From assembly GCA_946186185.1 (NCBI GenBank), contig CAMHMJ010000027.1:1-46138 (forward strand): a stretch of 46,138 bases of DNA, given 5' to 3'. The translations under genes and the position numbers were made by a program. Positions 26,688 to 36,023 of this stretch are shown piece after piece; within the stretch, counting starts at the first letter, position 1; each line of letters starts with the position of its first letter. The notes beneath the pieces were generated by a model. The model had not been told where the DNA came from and searched no databases. It was given only the letters and a program-made list of their open reading frames with translations. This stretch comes from an uncultured Treponema sp. (GTDB lineage Bacteria; Spirochaetota; Spirochaetia; Treponematales; Treponemataceae).

Positions 26688-27518
26688 ATGAAAGACGAAA
26701 GCATTCTTGGAGCATACCTTAAGGAAATCAATAAAATCCCGCTTTTGAGCCGTGAAGAAGAAAACGAACTTGCCGTAAAAGCAAAGGCAGGGGATAAGGC
26801 TGCCCGTGATAAGATTGTAAAAGCAAACCTCCGTTTTGTTGTAAATGTTGCAAAAAAATATCAGAACCGCGGACTTGAACTCATTGATTTAATCAGTGAA
26901 GGAAATATCGGGCTTATGAACGCCATTGATAAGTTTGACGTAAACCGCGGCTATCACTTTATTTCCTATGCCGTTTGGTGGATCAGACAGAGCATTCTTA
27001 AGGCTATCGGAGAAAAAGGACGGGCCATCCGCCTGCCTTCTAACCGTGTAAATGAGCTTTCTAAAATCGAAGGCGCAAGAAAGGCTCTTCATTCTGTTGC
27101 ATCTGAAGAAAAAGAATTTGAAGAAGTTGCAAATATGCTGAATATGGACAAGGCTCATGTCCGGGAAATGGTTTACATTTCAAGGGAAATGGCAAGCCTG
27201 GACGCACCTGTTTTGAATGACGGAAGCGAAAAAACTCTCGGTGAATATGTTGAAGATACCGAGCATCTTCCGGAAAAAGAAGTTATGAAGCAGGCAATGA
27301 ATGACGAAATCAATGCGGTTATCGATACTTTGCAGCCAAAGGAAGCTGCTATCGTAAAAATGCGCTACGGAATCGGCGTAGAAAAACCAATGAGCCTCCA
27401 GGAAGTTGGTGTTGTCTGCAATCTTACAAAAGAGCGCGTCCGCCAGATTGAAAACCGCGCCATTATCCGCATGCAGCAGGGCCGCCGCCGCTCAAGACTT
27501 TCTGTTTTCGTAGCTTAG
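26688..27518 (+). CDS. Sigma-70 family RNA polymerase sigma factor, short RpoS-like form
   Basis: Alternative sigma factor, 276 residues. It lacks region 1.1 and the non-conserved insert of a housekeeping RpoD. Region 1.2 is SILGAYLKEINKIPLLSREEENELA; region 2 is complete with ANLRFVVNVAKKYQNRGLELIDLISEGNIGLMNAI (2.1-2.2) and FISYAVWWIRQSI (2.3-2.4); region 3 is about 115-185; region 4.2 is SLQEVGVVCNLTKERVRQIENRAI. Start: an in-frame TTG at 26676 overlaps the SD, so ATG 26688 with GGAGG upstream is right. A consensus sigma-54 promoter precedes it, so its synthesis probably depends on RpoN and an activator, as for Borrelia rpoS. A convergent recG follows. Confidence 0.93.
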   Translation: MKDESILGAYLKEINKIPLLSREEENELAVKAKAGDKAARDKIVKANLRFVVNVAKKYQNRGLELIDLISEGNIGLMNAIDKFDVNRGYHFISYAVWWIRQSILKAIGEKGRAIRLPSNRVNELSKIEGARKALHSVASEEKEFEEVANMLNMDKAHVREMVYISREMASLDAPVLNDGSEKTLGEYVEDTEHLPEKEVMKQAMNDEINAVIDTLQPKEAAIVKMRYGIGVEKPMSLQEVGVVCNLTKERVRQIENRAIIRMQQGRRRSRLSVFVA

Positions 27519-27539
27519 AAGCGTAGTTGATAGCACGAA

Positions 27540-27640
27540 TAGCGACTTGTGACTACCTGTTAGGTAAAACACTCAGCCACCGCGAAGCGGTACTGCCGTT
27601 TTTCGCCAGGGTTCCCGCTGAGAGCCATTTTTGGAATCGG
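27540..27640 (+). repeat. Family 3 repeat between the sigma factor gene and recG
   Basis: The 37-nt block from AAAACACTCAGCC to CTGCCGTTTT (27566-27602), with the central hairpin CCGC-GAA-GCGG, is identical to 36756-36792. AGGGTTCCCGCTGAGAGCCA (27608-27627) is identical to 36799-36818. The outer stem is degenerate here. It lies between two converging genes. Confidence 0.8.
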
Positions 27641-27664
27641 ATTTTATTAAAGTTGATATTTGTG

Positions 27665-29908
27665 TTATTTTGCCAGGCTGGATCTTACGAAGTTGAAGGC
27701 GTCGTAGCGGGCCTTCATAAGAAGGTCTTTGTCCCTTTCTAAGTCGCTTAAGCCCAAGTTCAATTCGCCGGACTGCATTTTTCCGTTCAGTTCGCCGGGT
27801 CCCCGGAGTTTTAAATCCTTTTCTGCAATTAAAAAGCCGTCTGTACTTTCCCGAAGCACCTTCATTCTTTGAATGCCTGTTTCAGTGATTTTTTCAGAGT
27901 ATATCAGATAGCAGAATGCCTGGTGGGCGCCTCGTCCTACGCGGCCCCGAAGCTGGTGCAGCTGGGCAAGTCCAAAGTGGTCTGCGTGCTCAATGACAAT
28001 TGAAGTGGCGTTTGGAACATCTACTCCAACCTCGATCACGGTTGTGGCGGCAAGAATCTGTATTTTTCCTTCCCGGAAATCCTTCAGGACTTTAATCTGT
28101 TCTTCTTCACCGACCTTTGAGTGAAGGAGGGCACATCTGTATTCCGGGTAGATGTTTTTGGAAAGGTTTTCAAAGGCTCCCACCGCATTTTTCAGTTCGT
28201 TTCCTTCCGATTCGGTTTCGATTGCCGGGTAGACAAAGTATGCCTGGTGGCCGGCCTGCAGTTCCCGGCGGACAGCCTGGTAGGCGTTCATTTCGTGGCC
28301 TTCCCGCACAAGGTAGGTCTGAACCGGCTTTCTTCCAAGGGGAAGAGTCCTGATTGTTGAAATATCCAGGTCTCCAAAAACAGTCAGGGCAAGGCTCTGT
28401 GGAATAGGGGTTGCGCTCATCATTAAAAGGTGGGGCTCAAAAACGTTCCGGCCCTTGCTTAAGATTGCTTCCCGCTGTACTACGCCAAAGCGGTGCTGTT
28501 CATCGATTATGGCAAGCTGCAAATCTGAATAAACTACGTCCTGGGAAAAAAGGGCATGGGTTCCGCACACAATATCGATTTCTCCGGCTTTTAAGGCCTT
28601 TAATAGGGCCGTTCTTCCGGAAGCCTTAATATTTCCTGTAAGGAAGGCTGTTCGTACTCCCAGGGGCTCTAAAAGGCGGGCCATCTGGTCGGCGTGCTGC
28701 CGTGCAAGGATTTCCGTAGGTGCCATCAGGGCGCATTGTCCCTTCCAGTTGATTGCCCGGAGGGCGGCAAAGAATGCAACAAGAGTTTTTCCGCTTCCTA
28801 CATCCCCCTGTAAAAGCCGCTGCATGGTAAAGGCGTTTACTGCGTTCTTTTTTCCGAGAATTATTTCGTTCCGTTCCATGTAGCCCCGGTCGATGTCGGA
28901 GTTCATTTTGAGAATCACCTTTTTCTGGTCATCGGTGAGGTCAAATGGGAGTGAATCGTAAAGGGCTTTCTGAAGGGGAGAAAGGTCCTGGATAAAGGCG
29001 GAGGAGTTTACAGCGGGGGATCTGGCGGCGCTTTCTTCCCCTGAGATTTCACTGCTTTCTGCGTCCGGTATAAAGCCTTTGTGTCTGAGGGCGCGGCGGG
29101 CCAGAGCTGTTTGAAAATTAAAAAGCTCTTCAAAAACTATGGTGTCGTGGGCGGCCTTTATGTCTTCCGGTGTTTCCGGCTGGTGAATTTTCTGCAGGGC
29201 ATCGGATTTTGAAATCAGATTTCGTTCCCGGATAATTCTTTCCGGAACAGATGAAGAAAGAGAGCGGTTGTAGGTTTTTAAGGCAAGATTTACGGCCTTC
29301 CGAACCTGAGTCTGGGTAAGACCTTCTGTAAGGTGATAAACCGGGTAGATTTTTGAATCCGGTAGGAGCTTTGGAAGAGAAGTCTGGCTGTGGGACTGTA
29401 CGCCGGGTGTTTGTCCGGCAGGTTCCAGGTTTTCAAAGGAAATGCCAGCGCTTTCTGAGACCGTCGCTTTGTTTTGCCGGGCTGATTCCTCAGACACTTC
29501 ATCCTGTGCCTTTAAAATCTCAAAGGAGCTGGACTGAAGTTCTCCGTATTTTACCTGAAATGAACCGGTGACTATGACGCTGCTTCCTTCCGGATACTGC
29601 TTCTGCATGAAAGGGCGGGAAAAGCATAAGAGGGAAGCCTGTCCGGTGTGGTCGGTTATTATCAGCTTGAGGGTTTTCATTTTTCCGTAGCCGAACCATT
29701 CGTGGCGGATAACCTGAGCCAGGGTGTGAACTTTTCCGGTCTGAAAATCACTCAGGGGAACTGTTTTTCTTCTGTCTTCGTAGTCCCGGGGGTAAAAGGT
29801 CAGTAAATCGCCGATGGTGTGAACATTCAGTTTGGCAAAAAGCTGAGCCTTCGCTTTTCCGACTCCGGATAGCGTTTCCACAGGATTTTTCAGCTCTTCA
29901 ACTTTCAT
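27665..29908 (-). CDS. recG: ATP-dependent DNA helicase RecG
   Basis: Branch-migration helicase that remodels stalled forks and recombination intermediates. It has 747 residues against 693 in E. coli. The wedge and OB domain is in about 50-135 (RDYEDRRKTVPLSDF, VIVTGSFQVKYGE); Walker A GDVGSGKT is at 368-375; DEQH is at 469-472 within IIDEQHRFGVVQRE; SATPIPQSLALTVFGDLD and the C-terminal GRVGRGAHQAFCYL follow. Extra length comes from two low-complexity linkers (about 135-180 and 283-303). It is the last gene of the dnaE-yggT-recG run; the RBS is GGGGAAAA, 16 nt after the yggT stop. Confidence 0.96.
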   Translation of the reverse strand: MKVEELKNPVETLSGVGKAKAQLFAKLNVHTIGDLLTFYPRDYEDRRKTVPLSDFQTGKVHTLAQVIRHEWFGYGKMKTLKLIITDHTGQASLLCFSRPFMQKQYPEGSSVIVTGSFQVKYGELQSSSFEILKAQDEVSEESARQNKATVSESAGISFENLEPAGQTPGVQSHSQTSLPKLLPDSKIYPVYHLTEGLTQTQVRKAVNLALKTYNRSLSSSVPERIIRERNLISKSDALQKIHQPETPEDIKAAHDTIVFEELFNFQTALARRALRHKGFIPDAESSEISGEESAARSPAVNSSAFIQDLSPLQKALYDSLPFDLTDDQKKVILKMNSDIDRGYMERNEIILGKKNAVNAFTMQRLLQGDVGSGKTLVAFFAALRAINWKGQCALMAPTEILARQHADQMARLLEPLGVRTAFLTGNIKASGRTALLKALKAGEIDIVCGTHALFSQDVVYSDLQLAIIDEQHRFGVVQREAILSKGRNVFEPHLLMMSATPIPQSLALTVFGDLDISTIRTLPLGRKPVQTYLVREGHEMNAYQAVRRELQAGHQAYFVYPAIETESEGNELKNAVGAFENLSKNIYPEYRCALLHSKVGEEEQIKVLKDFREGKIQILAATTVIEVGVDVPNATSIVIEHADHFGLAQLHQLRGRVGRGAHQAFCYLIYSEKITETGIQRMKVLRESTDGFLIAEKDLKLRGPGELNGKMQSGELNLGLSDLERDKDLLMKARYDAFNFVRSSLAK

Positions 29909-29924
29909 TCTGATTTTCCCCTTT

Positions 29925-30515
29925 TTATATCGGAATATTGCTTAGTATTCCGGCAAGATAGTAAAAGCCCATGGAGCCTGCTCCCAGAAGGACTAGGATT
30001 TCGATAATGCAGAGAATCAGTGCAGTTTTATACTGGAGCATTTTTCCGCCGGAGAAAAGCTTTGTCATCTTGTAGACAACCGGGGAAATAGAGGAATCGA
30101 ACTGACTCCATGGAGAATTATAGTAATCGGTTCTTTTTGAAAAGAGGAGAACAAGAAGCCGGATAATCAGGGCAAGGAGGAAAATTCCTCCAAAGCTTGA
30201 AACCAGCTGCCAGGTAATTAATACCAGATATGCTAAAATTCCTCCTAAGTGGAGCCGTCCCGTGCGGGCAATGTTGCTTAATACTGAAGAGATAAGGGTA
30301 AGGACTGCAAAAGCAATCATGGGGGAAAAATCCAGACCTCCGATTCTAAGGGGAACCTTTGAAAAGATTTTTAAGAAGGGGTCGCAGACTGCTCCCAGAA
30401 TCTGTCCCAGGGGAGAATAGTTCAGGGACGGAATCCAGGTCAGAAAGATTCGTATAACGCAGAGCGTCGAGTATAATGAAACAGTTTTTGCCGCAAGTGC
30501 GAATATCATCTGCAT
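29925..30515 (-). CDS. YggT family membrane protein
   Basis: A 196-residue integral membrane protein with two YggT repeats. The first (about 1-95) includes the family motif SPLGQILGAVCDPFLKIFSKVPLRIGGLDFSPMIAF; the second (about 100-196) is more diverged and keeps hydrophobic helices and SPVVYKMTKLFSGGKM. About four transmembrane segments are seen. Family function is uncertain; YggT proteins have been tied to cell division, osmotic shock tolerance and membrane organisation in other bacteria. AGAGG serves as RBS. It sits 45 nt after dnaE and 16 nt before recG on the minus strand. Confidence 0.87.
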   Translation of the reverse strand: MQMIFALAAKTVSLYSTLCVIRIFLTWIPSLNYSPLGQILGAVCDPFLKIFSKVPLRIGGLDFSPMIAFAVLTLISSVLSNIARTGRLHLGGILAYLVLITWQLVSSFGGIFLLALIIRLLVLLFSKRTDYYNSPWSQFDSSISPVVYKMTKLFSGGKMLQYKTALILCIIEILVLLGAGSMGFYYLAGILSNIPI

Positions 30516-30560
30516 TTTAGCTTTACCTCTTTGTGTTAAAATCAGGTTATCCCTGACAAA

Positions 30561-33500
30561 TTATGCGGTCCAGACACGGCTTACCAGCGGGATATCTGAA
30601 AGAGCCGCCAGCGTGTCTCCGTCAGAAGAAATTAAAAGCTGGTTGTTGCCCTTTACTATGTAAGGTCCGTTGTTTGTGTTCACATGAAAATATACTGAGC
30701 AGTTACCTGTTTTTTCAAGTATAAATTCTTTTAAAGGCAGAATATCCTTTTCATCCCGGTAGTTTGAAGAAAGCTCAATGTGAACTTCCTGAATGGACTT
30801 CTGCTTGAGGTTTGCAACATCTTCAATTTCTTCAACTTTGAAGGATGCATTTTCAAGGTCGTTGTCGTCCCGGACATCTACCCGGCCTTTGAAGGCGTAA
30901 ATAGTCTGGTCGGTGATTTTTCGGGAAAGACCTTCCTGAATCAGGGCACCGGTGTGCTTGTCCAGCTTGTCGTTCCAGACCTGAGGAATGAAGGTAACTT
31001 CGATTTCTCCCTCGTAATCCTGAAGACGGGCAAAGGCCATTTCAGGTCCCGCGCCTTTTTTTGTCCGGATTACCTTAAGGTCATGCAAAAAGCCTAAAAC
31101 AGTGTGGCGCTTTCCCGCATTTTTTGCGTCCCAGAAGGACATGCCGCTGGAAAGGGCGGCGTTCTTCTCTGCAACGGCTTCCTGGGCGGCCCGGGTCATA
31201 TCGTTTGAAGTCAGGGTTACACAGGTGCTGATTACCTTTGCGTAATCGTCCAGAGGGTGTCCTGAAACATAGCAGCCGATAACTTCTTTTTCCATGTTGA
31301 GTTTTTCCATGGTCGGAAGATCTGGAACCTCCTGGAAAACAAAGTCAGCATAGATTTTTTCATCTGTATCTTCAAACAGGTCGCCCATACCGTTGTCGGT
31401 TCCGCTGTTTTTGTCGTTTACATATTTTATTGCCTCTGCCATGTTTAAAAGCAGGGTAGGGCGGTTCTGTCCAAGCTTGTCAAAGGCTCCGGTCTTGATA
31501 CAGACTTCAACTGCCTTTGTGTTGATGAGGGATTTTTTTACGATTCTGCCGGTTTCTTCGTCCTTATAGGTTTCCTGAAGAGGTAAAACACGTTCGAGGA
31601 AGTCCATAAAGCTCTTGAAAGGTCCGTTGGTTTCCCGTTCCTTTACAATTGCCTTGGAAGCTTCAACTCCCATTCCCTTCATTCCCTGGAAGGCAAAGAT
31701 AATTTCTCCGTCGATAACATCAAAGACTGAGTAGGATTTATTGATATCCGGCGGAACTACCGTAATCTTCATGCGCTTACATTCTGCAAGGTAGAATGGA
31801 ACGCCGTCGGTGGAAGTAAGCTCGTTTGTAAGGTTGGCAGCCATAAATTCAGCCGGGTGGTGGCATTTAAGCCAGCCGGTGCGGTATGCAAGAACTGTGT
31901 AGGCAGCGGCGTGGGATTTGTTGAATCCGTAGCCTGCAAACGGAACCATGATTTCAAAGATGTCGGCGGCGTGCTGCTCCGTAAAGCCCATTTTTATGGC
32001 GCCTTCAATGAATTCCTTTTTCTTTCCCATAAGAACTTCAGGCTTTTTCTTTCCCATGGCTCGTCGGAGCATGTCCGCTCCACCAAGGGAGAAGCCCGCA
32101 ATTTTCTGGGAAACCTGCATAACCTGTTCCTGATAAACCATAACGCCGTAGGTTTCCTTTAAAAGTCCTTCAAGACATGGATCCGGATAGTGAATGGTTT
32201 CCGGCTTCCATTTTCCGTCGATATACTGAGGAATGTAGTCCATTGGTCCCGGACGGTAAAGGGCGTTCAAGGCAACAAGCTCTTCGATACAGCGGGGGCT
32301 TACCTGGCGGAGAATTTTCTGCATTCCCGGAGATTCAAACTGGAAGACCGCAACGGAGTCGCCCTTGTCGAACATGTCGAAGGTTTCTGAATCGGTTTCG
32401 CTGATGTTTTCAATATGGAATTCCTCTGTTCCTTCCGGCCGGTGACGGTTAATGATGTCTTCGGCGTAGCGTATGAGGGAGAGGGTTTTGAGTCCGAGGT
32501 AGTCGAATTTTACAAGACCGCAAGGCTCGATGATGTCCATGGTGTACTGAACGCCCACTTCTCCGGTTTTCGGATCCTTAAAAATCGGAGCCCAGTCCGG
32601 AAGGGCGGTAAGACCGATTACCATTCCGGAAGCGTGAAGACCGGTGTTTCGGTTTACGCCCTCAAGTTTTTTGGCAAGCTCAAAGAGTTTTGTGAAGCGC
32701 GGGTCATCCAGGAATTTTTCAAGCTGTCCTCCTTCCGGAGCCGGAAATTTTTCCGAGGGATGAAAGGCGTCCTTCAGTTTTGCCTTAGGATTATCCGGAA
32801 TGCAGGCCTTGAGCATGTTTACTTCGCTTAAAGGAATGCCCAGAACGCGGCCTACATCGGCAATACACTGCTTCGGTTTTAAGGTACCGAAGGTTACGAT
32901 GTGTCCTACCTGAGGGTCTCCGTAAAGATCCCGGGTATGCTGGATGATGTCCTGGCGGTAATCGAAGTCCATATCAACGTCAAAATCCGGCATGGAAACG
33001 CGTTCAGGGTTTAAGAATCGTTCAAAAAGAAGGTTGAAACGGAAAGGGTCGATATCCGTAATGGTCATTGTGTAGGCGACTATGGAACCGGCACCGGAAC
33101 CTCGGCCAGGACCGATAGGAATGTACGGTTTTGGACGGTCGTTTACATTGTCGTAGGTGGATTTTGCCCAGTTGATGAATTCCCATACGATAAGGAAGTA
33201 GCCGGAAAAGCCCATCTTGAAAATAATGCCCAGCTCGTATTCTGCACGGTCTCTGATTTCCGGGGTGATTTCCTTGTATCTCATGCGGAGACCTTTTTCT
33301 ACAAGGTAGCGCACATAGTCGTCCTGGTTTTTTGTGTAATCCTCGTGCTTCTGGAATTCCTTTGGAAGTTCAAAGCGGGGAAGACAGTTTTTAAGCTCCG
33401 GCGTTGAATACTGATGAATTGTAAGGTTGCACATGTTTGCAATCTTCAGTGTATTTTCGTAGGCATCCGGAAGCTCCGGGAAGAGAATCCGCATTTCCTG

Positions 33501-34295
33501 TTCTGTTTTAAAGTACCACTCGGTTCGTCCGTCTCCCATGGTCTGGTGAGGTTCGTTCAGCTGTTTTTTAAAGCCGATACAGCGAAGTGCATCCTGGGCT
33601 TCTGCGTCTTCCCGTTCCAGATAGTGAATATCGTTTGTTACAACCAGGGGAACATCCAGCTTTCTTGCAAGGCGGATTAATTTTTCGTTTACGGTCTTCT
33701 GTTCCGGAAGCCCGTGATCCTGAAGCTCAATGTAGTAGTGATCCGGGCCGAAGAGTTCCTTGTAGCGGAGAATCAGCTTTTCGGCTTCTTCTTCGGTGTC
33801 ATTCAAAAGGGTCTGGGGAAGTTCTCCTGCAATACAGGCTGAAAGACAGATTAAGCCCTCGTGGCGCTTTTTGAGCATCTCAAAGTCGATTCGAGGCTTT
33901 CCGAAGTACTGACCTTCGGTGTTTGCGTCAGAGCAGAGCCAGCTCATATTTTTGTAGCCGGTTTCGTTTTCGCAGAGAAGAATCAAATGGTAATTTTTCT
34001 TTCCATATTTTGTTCTTTCCTGTTTTAAATGGTCGTCGCCCACATAAAACTCGCAGCCTACAATTGGGTTAATGCCGTTTGCGTGGCAGATGTGCTCAAA
34101 GTTCAATACACCGAACATGTTTCCGTGGTCGGTTAGGGCAAGGGCAGGCATGTTAAGGCGTTTTGCCTTTGCAATCAGCCCGTCAAGCTTTGCACAGGAG
34201 TCAAGAAGTGAGTAGTCTGAATGAACATGAAGATGAACAAAATTGGAAACCGGAGTTCCTTCCGGTGCCGGATCGAAAATGTGTATATCTGCCAT
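30561..34295 (-). CDS. dnaE: DNA polymerase III subunit alpha
   Basis: Replicative polymerase catalytic subunit, 1244 residues. The PHP domain starts at FVHLHVHSDYS with H23-V-H25 and continues with ALTDHGNMFG and GCEFYVGDD. The polymerase active site is MPDFDVDMDF with D437 and D439; GPGRGSGAGSIVAY precedes it and GLHASGMVIG follows. A helix-hairpin-helix segment and an OB fold (TVLGFLHDLKVIRTKKGAGPEMAFARLQDYEGEIEVTFIP, near 1080-1120) complete the family order. No polC-type exonuclease insert is present, so proofreading would come from another subunit. A promoter abuts the ATG and no SD exists, so the mRNA is predicted leaderless. First gene of the dnaE-yggT-recG run. Confidence 0.97.
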   Translation of the reverse strand: MADIHIFDPAPEGTPVSNFVHLHVHSDYSLLDSCAKLDGLIAKAKRLNMPALALTDHGNMFGVLNFEHICHANGINPIVGCEFYVGDDHLKQERTKYGKKNYHLILLCENETGYKNMSWLCSDANTEGQYFGKPRIDFEMLKKRHEGLICLSACIAGELPQTLLNDTEEEAEKLILRYKELFGPDHYYIELQDHGLPEQKTVNEKLIRLARKLDVPLVVTNDIHYLEREDAEAQDALRCIGFKKQLNEPHQTMGDGRTEWYFKTEQEMRILFPELPDAYENTLKIANMCNLTIHQYSTPELKNCLPRFELPKEFQKHEDYTKNQDDYVRYLVEKGLRMRYKEITPEIRDRAEYELGIIFKMGFSGYFLIVWEFINWAKSTYDNVNDRPKPYIPIGPGRGSGAGSIVAYTMTITDIDPFRFNLLFERFLNPERVSMPDFDVDMDFDYRQDIIQHTRDLYGDPQVGHIVTFGTLKPKQCIADVGRVLGIPLSEVNMLKACIPDNPKAKLKDAFHPSEKFPAPEGGQLEKFLDDPRFTKLFELAKKLEGVNRNTGLHASGMVIGLTALPDWAPIFKDPKTGEVGVQYTMDIIEPCGLVKFDYLGLKTLSLIRYAEDIINRHRPEGTEEFHIENISETDSETFDMFDKGDSVAVFQFESPGMQKILRQVSPRCIEELVALNALYRPGPMDYIPQYIDGKWKPETIHYPDPCLEGLLKETYGVMVYQEQVMQVSQKIAGFSLGGADMLRRAMGKKKPEVLMGKKKEFIEGAIKMGFTEQHAADIFEIMVPFAGYGFNKSHAAAYTVLAYRTGWLKCHHPAEFMAANLTNELTSTDGVPFYLAECKRMKITVVPPDINKSYSVFDVIDGEIIFAFQGMKGMGVEASKAIVKERETNGPFKSFMDFLERVLPLQETYKDEETGRIVKKSLINTKAVEVCIKTGAFDKLGQNRPTLLLNMAEAIKYVNDKNSGTDNGMGDLFEDTDEKIYADFVFQEVPDLPTMEKLNMEKEVIGCYVSGHPLDDYAKVISTCVTLTSNDMTRAAQEAVAEKNAALSSGMSFWDAKNAGKRHTVLGFLHDLKVIRTKKGAGPEMAFARLQDYEGEIEVTFIPQVWNDKLDKHTGALIQEGLSRKITDQTIYAFKGRVDVRDDNDLENASFKVEEIEDVANLKQKSIQEVHIELSSNYRDEKDILPLKEFILEKTGNCSVYFHVNTNNGPYIVKGNNQLLISSDGDTLAALSDIPLVSRVWTA

Positions 34296-34332
34296 ATACT
34301 ATAAATATAGCGCAAAAAAATGGCTTTCTCAA
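34293..34332 (-). promoter_or_regulatory. Promoter of dnaE, leaderless type
   Basis: On the minus strand TTGAGA (34332-34327), 17 nt, TATATT (34309-34304), 8 nt and ATG at 34295. No purine-rich SD is present in the 8-nt gap. Confidence 0.68.
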
Positions 34333-34452
34333 CATAAAGGAGGGGTAGAAAAGGGGGGAAAACGCAGAGGCTGTAGAATCACACGGAATCTCGGAAATCT
34401 CGCGGGATCGCATCTTTTCTATATTGTGCATCTTTGTTATTATAAAACCGAA

Positions 34453-34503
34453 TGTCGAGTTTGCTATAAGCCAATTTTGAAGCAGGAGTAATAAAACTCG
34501 AAA
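34453..34503 (+). repeat. Family 1 repeat, shortest copy
   Basis: CGAGTTT (34455-34461) and AAACTCG (34494-34500) are a perfect 7-bp inverted repeat. Between them is a single 3'-type arm, AAGCCAATTTTGAAG; the matching AATTGGC arm and all cargo are missing. It lies just before the lipoprotein gene. Confidence 0.65.
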
Positions 34504-34537
34504 TTTGCTTTATAAAAAAAACGAGAGGTTTTCAGCT

Positions 34538-35938
34538 ATGAAAAATGTGAAATCAAAAATTTTTACTTCCGGAAGAACCCGGGAACTTTCGGTCTTTTTT
34601 GCAATTCTTTTTTCTGCCTTTGTTTCGGCCTTCTTTTTTGTTTTTCTTTCGGGCTGTCTTCAGGGGAAGACCAAAACTTCCGGAGTTGACTACGACGATT
34701 TTGGAGAAAAGCCGGTAATAATTCACGATGAGGATTTTCATCAGAAATATAAGCTGAGCCGGGTTGTTGTTTTAAGCCGGCACAATATCCGTTCACCTCT
34801 ATCAGGAAGCGGTTCTGTTCTTAAAACCCTTACACCCCACGAATGGTTCAACTGGACTTCAAAGCCCTCGGAGCTTTCATTGCGGGGCGGCGTTCTTGAA
34901 ACGATTATGGGTCAGTACTTCAGAAAATGGCTTGAAAGCGAAAGCCTGATTCCTGAGAACTATATTCCTTCCGCCGGTGAAGTCCGCTTCTATTCAAATT
35001 CCATGCAGCGGACAATTGCAACCGCTCAGTATTTTTCCAGCGGAATGCTTCCTGTTGCAAATGTTCAGATTGAACACCGTTATAACCCAAGCAAAATGGA
35101 TGCCGTTTTTACACCCCAGACAGTTTATCTGACGGAGGATTTTAAAAAGCAGGCCTACCGTGAAATCAATGCCATGGGGGGAGAAGGGGGACTTGCTGCA
35201 CTTTGCGAAAGTCTTCTTCCTTCGTATAAAGTTCTGGAAAGAACCCTGAAATTTGACAGATCTGATTATTCAATAGAAAAAAGCTTTCCGCATTTTAAAA
35301 CCGATGACACTGTGGTGTCTCTGGGTGTTAATCAGGAGCCGGGAATGCGGGGTTCCCTAAAGACTGCTACCAGTGCAAGTGATGCCCTTATCCTTCAGTT
35401 TTACGAGGAGCCTGATGAAAAAAGGGCCGCCTTCGGTCAGAACCTTACTGCTAAAGACTGGGAACTGATTGCTCAGATAAAAGACGTGTACGGCGACATT
35501 CTTTTTACTTCTCCTTCAATTTCAAAAGCGGTTGCCCGGCCTCTTCTTTCGCTGATTAACCGGGAACTTTCCACTGAGGGAAGAAAATTTACATTCCTCT
35601 GCGGACACGATTCTAACATTGGAAGCGTCCTTGCCGCCCTTGAAACTGCTCCTTATTCTCTTCCTGCCGCAATCGAAAAGAAAACACCGATAGGTTCAAA
35701 ATTTGTAATTTCTGTATGGAAGAACGAAAAAGGTGAGGAGTTTGCTGAGCTTTCCCTGGTTTATCAGACTGTTCAGCAGCTGAGGGAATGCACTCTTTTG
35801 AACCTTGAAAATCCGCCGGCTGTATATGCATTGTCTTTTGAAGGCCTTGAAAAGAAAGCTGACGGACTTTATTCTCTTCCGGATGTAAAAAAGCGGTTTG
35901 AAGAAGCGGTCAGCTTTTCTGATTTTCTTGAGAAATAA
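34538..35938 (+). CDS. Histidine acid phosphatase lipoprotein (phytase/AppA-like)
   Basis: Secreted phosphomonoesterase of the histidine-phosphatase clan, 466 residues. The signal ends in LSGC, so C40 is the probable lipid anchor. The catalytic RHxxRxP motif is R81-H82-N-I-R85-S-P87; the C-terminal proton donor is H357-D358 in LCGHDSN. LSLRGGVLETIMGQYFRKWL and RFYSNSMQRTIATAQYFSSGMLP match the phytase and glucose-1-phosphatase branch. The substrate is not certain; inositol phosphates or sugar phosphates in a gut would fit. Start: ATG 34538 has GAGAGG 9 nt upstream; an in-frame TTG at 34505 lies in the repeat and is rejected. Transcribed away from dnaE. Confidence 0.88.
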   Translation: MKNVKSKIFTSGRTRELSVFFAILFSAFVSAFFFVFLSGCLQGKTKTSGVDYDDFGEKPVIIHDEDFHQKYKLSRVVVLSRHNIRSPLSGSGSVLKTLTPHEWFNWTSKPSELSLRGGVLETIMGQYFRKWLESESLIPENYIPSAGEVRFYSNSMQRTIATAQYFSSGMLPVANVQIEHRYNPSKMDAVFTPQTVYLTEDFKKQAYREINAMGGEGGLAALCESLLPSYKVLERTLKFDRSDYSIEKSFPHFKTDDTVVSLGVNQEPGMRGSLKTATSASDALILQFYEEPDEKRAAFGQNLTAKDWELIAQIKDVYGDILFTSPSISKAVARPLLSLINRELSTEGRKFTFLCGHDSNIGSVLAALETAPYSLPAAIEKKTPIGSKFVISVWKNEKGEEFAELSLVYQTVQQLRECTLLNLENPPAVYALSFEGLEKKADGLYSLPDVKKRFEEAVSFSDFLEK

Positions 35939-36023
35939 GGAAAGAGAGGGGATTTCAGAAAGCCAGCCGAGAGGGGATTTTGAAAAGCCTCCGGCAAGTA
36001 GTTCACGCTATAGGGAAAAAAAT

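Noticed and set aside
27527..27742. Small plus-strand frame between the sigma factor and recG
   Set aside because: It consists mostly of the family 3 repeat and the antisense of the recG 3' end.
30527..30545. Plus-strand TGTGTTAAAATC promoter-like motif, also at 18280 and 46031
   Set aside because: At 30531 it points against the dnaE-yggT run with no plus-strand gene downstream; without a -35 box I treat recurrence as AT-rich coincidence, although the 46031 copy may be real.
35898..36023. N-terminal extension of the cyclo-ligase overlapping the phosphatase gene
   Set aside because: The extension is not family-like and would overlap the preceding gene, while ATG 36024 has an RBS and matches the family start.
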